Origin: Verrucomicrobiota bacterium
GTDB taxonomy: Bacteria > Chlamydiota > Chlamydiia > Chlamydiales > JAAKFR01
Length of the DNA stretch: 52,811 bases
Assembly (NCBI GenBank): GCA_018239815.1
Contig: JAFEGP010000009.1
Span: 1 to 52,811, forward strand
Direction of reading: 5' to 3'
Made by a program: the position numbers and the translations under genes. A model generated the notes under the pieces. It was not told the DNA's origin and searched no databases. It was given only the letters and a program-made list of their open reading frames with translations. The number at the start of each line of letters is the position of its first letter. Positions within the stretch are counted from its first letter, which is position 1. This document shows positions 52,636-52,811 of the stretch, in pieces.

Positions 52636-52811
52636 ATGGCCTATTTAAAAACCGTATCTTTAGCTGATGGAGAGCGAATTTGCTGGCATGTTGCCAATAC
52701 TATTCGGGCGCAGTTGCATTACCTCGATGAAAGAGATGGAGTTGCTCTAAAAGCATTGCTTAGAAAATGCTGTGACCCTTCTTATCAATTTATCCTTTGC
52801 GCCGTAAAACC
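52636..52811 (+). CDS. Unidentified protein, 3' end cut by the window
   Basis: An ATG at 52636 opens a frame of 58 full codons that runs off the window end. The product begins MAYLKTVSLADGERICWHV and continues ANTIRAQLHYLDERDGVALKA, then LLRKCCDPSYQFILCAVK. It has no signal peptide and a mixed, soluble, coding-like composition. By position it may match the conserved hypothetical gene beside the methyltransferase in Chlamydia (CT476, from memory). The Shine-Dalgarno is weak (CCGGAA about 5-8 nt upstream). Confidence 0.55.
   Translation, partial: MAYLKTVSLADGERICWHVANTIRAQLHYLDERDGVALKALLRKCCDPSYQFILCAVK

Noticed and set aside
1-52811. CRISPR arrays, insertion sequences, prophage or integrase genes
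   Set aside because: No regularly spaced direct repeats, transposase or integrase motifs were seen; the gene content is largely chlamydial core.

Overview
The window looks like a chromosomal segment of a member of the Chlamydiae, probably outside the classical Chlamydia genus (an environmental or Parachlamydiales-type lineage). The evidence is a chlamydial-order type III secretion (T3S) block (sctF-sctG-CT668-like-sctN-sctO-sctP-sctQ-pkn5-sctC), a very long chlamydial-type PBP2, the suf/TPR block, dppD/dppF with a CT691-like gene and pitA, and rho-coaE-polA-sppA. Against Chlamydia itself, several neighbourhoods are interrupted: pyrH is not between tsf and frr, and sugar-modifying genes lie where I remember parB beside sufS in Chlamydia. 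Statements about Chlamydia gene order are from memory; no search was run.

Layout. 1-10.2 kb (+): needle, chaperone, ATPase, stalk, ruler-like protein, C-ring, Ser/Thr kinase and secretin of the T3S system, then a lipoprotein. 10.3-11.6 kb (+): a sodium/alanine-type symporter. 11.6-21.7 kb (-): McsB-like and McsA proteins, Dxr, a predicted secreted endonuclease/exonuclease/phosphatase protein, a membrane AAA ATPase, an unrecognised repeat protein, tRNA-Lys, tRNA-Glu, frr, tsf, rpsB and tRNA-Gly. 22.2-32.6 kb (+): PBP2, a small two-helix Inc-like membrane protein, a TPR protein, a DUF21/CBS membrane protein and sufBCDS for Fe-S cluster assembly. 32.6-36.2 kb: NodB-type deacetylase, family 2 glycosyltransferase, a long structured leader or RNA with its own promoter and terminator, a membrane-anchored helical protein, and a family 9 (heptosyltransferase-like) glycosyltransferase. 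36.1-41.7 kb: dppF/dppD, PhoU-like plus PitA phosphate uptake, and an enlarged OppC-type permease. 41.8-47.4 kb (-): rho, coaE, polA, sppA. 47.6-51.9 kb (-): a complete exporter operon (adaptor, outer-membrane factor, FtsX-like permease, ATPase). The end holds an O6-methylguanine methyltransferase and an unidentified gene cut by the window edge.

The most unusual signal is at 34.09-34.55 kb on the minus strand: a good promoter, about 420 nt packed with perfect 6-8 bp hairpins and a 51-codon ORF with four Cys, and then an 11-bp intrinsic terminator placed just before the Shine-Dalgarno of the glycosyltransferase gene. One leader hairpin shares the CCTGCT/AGCAGG pairing with the terminator, so alternative folding is possible. 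This looks like a candidate attenuator or riboswitch-like leader for a surface-sugar operon, or a free-standing small RNA.

Other notable points are an McsB with several canonical catalytic residues replaced, a T3S kinase fused to a degenerate RsbU/SpoIIE-like phosphatase domain, candidate inclusion-membrane proteins, and a perfect 20-bp inverted repeat after rho.
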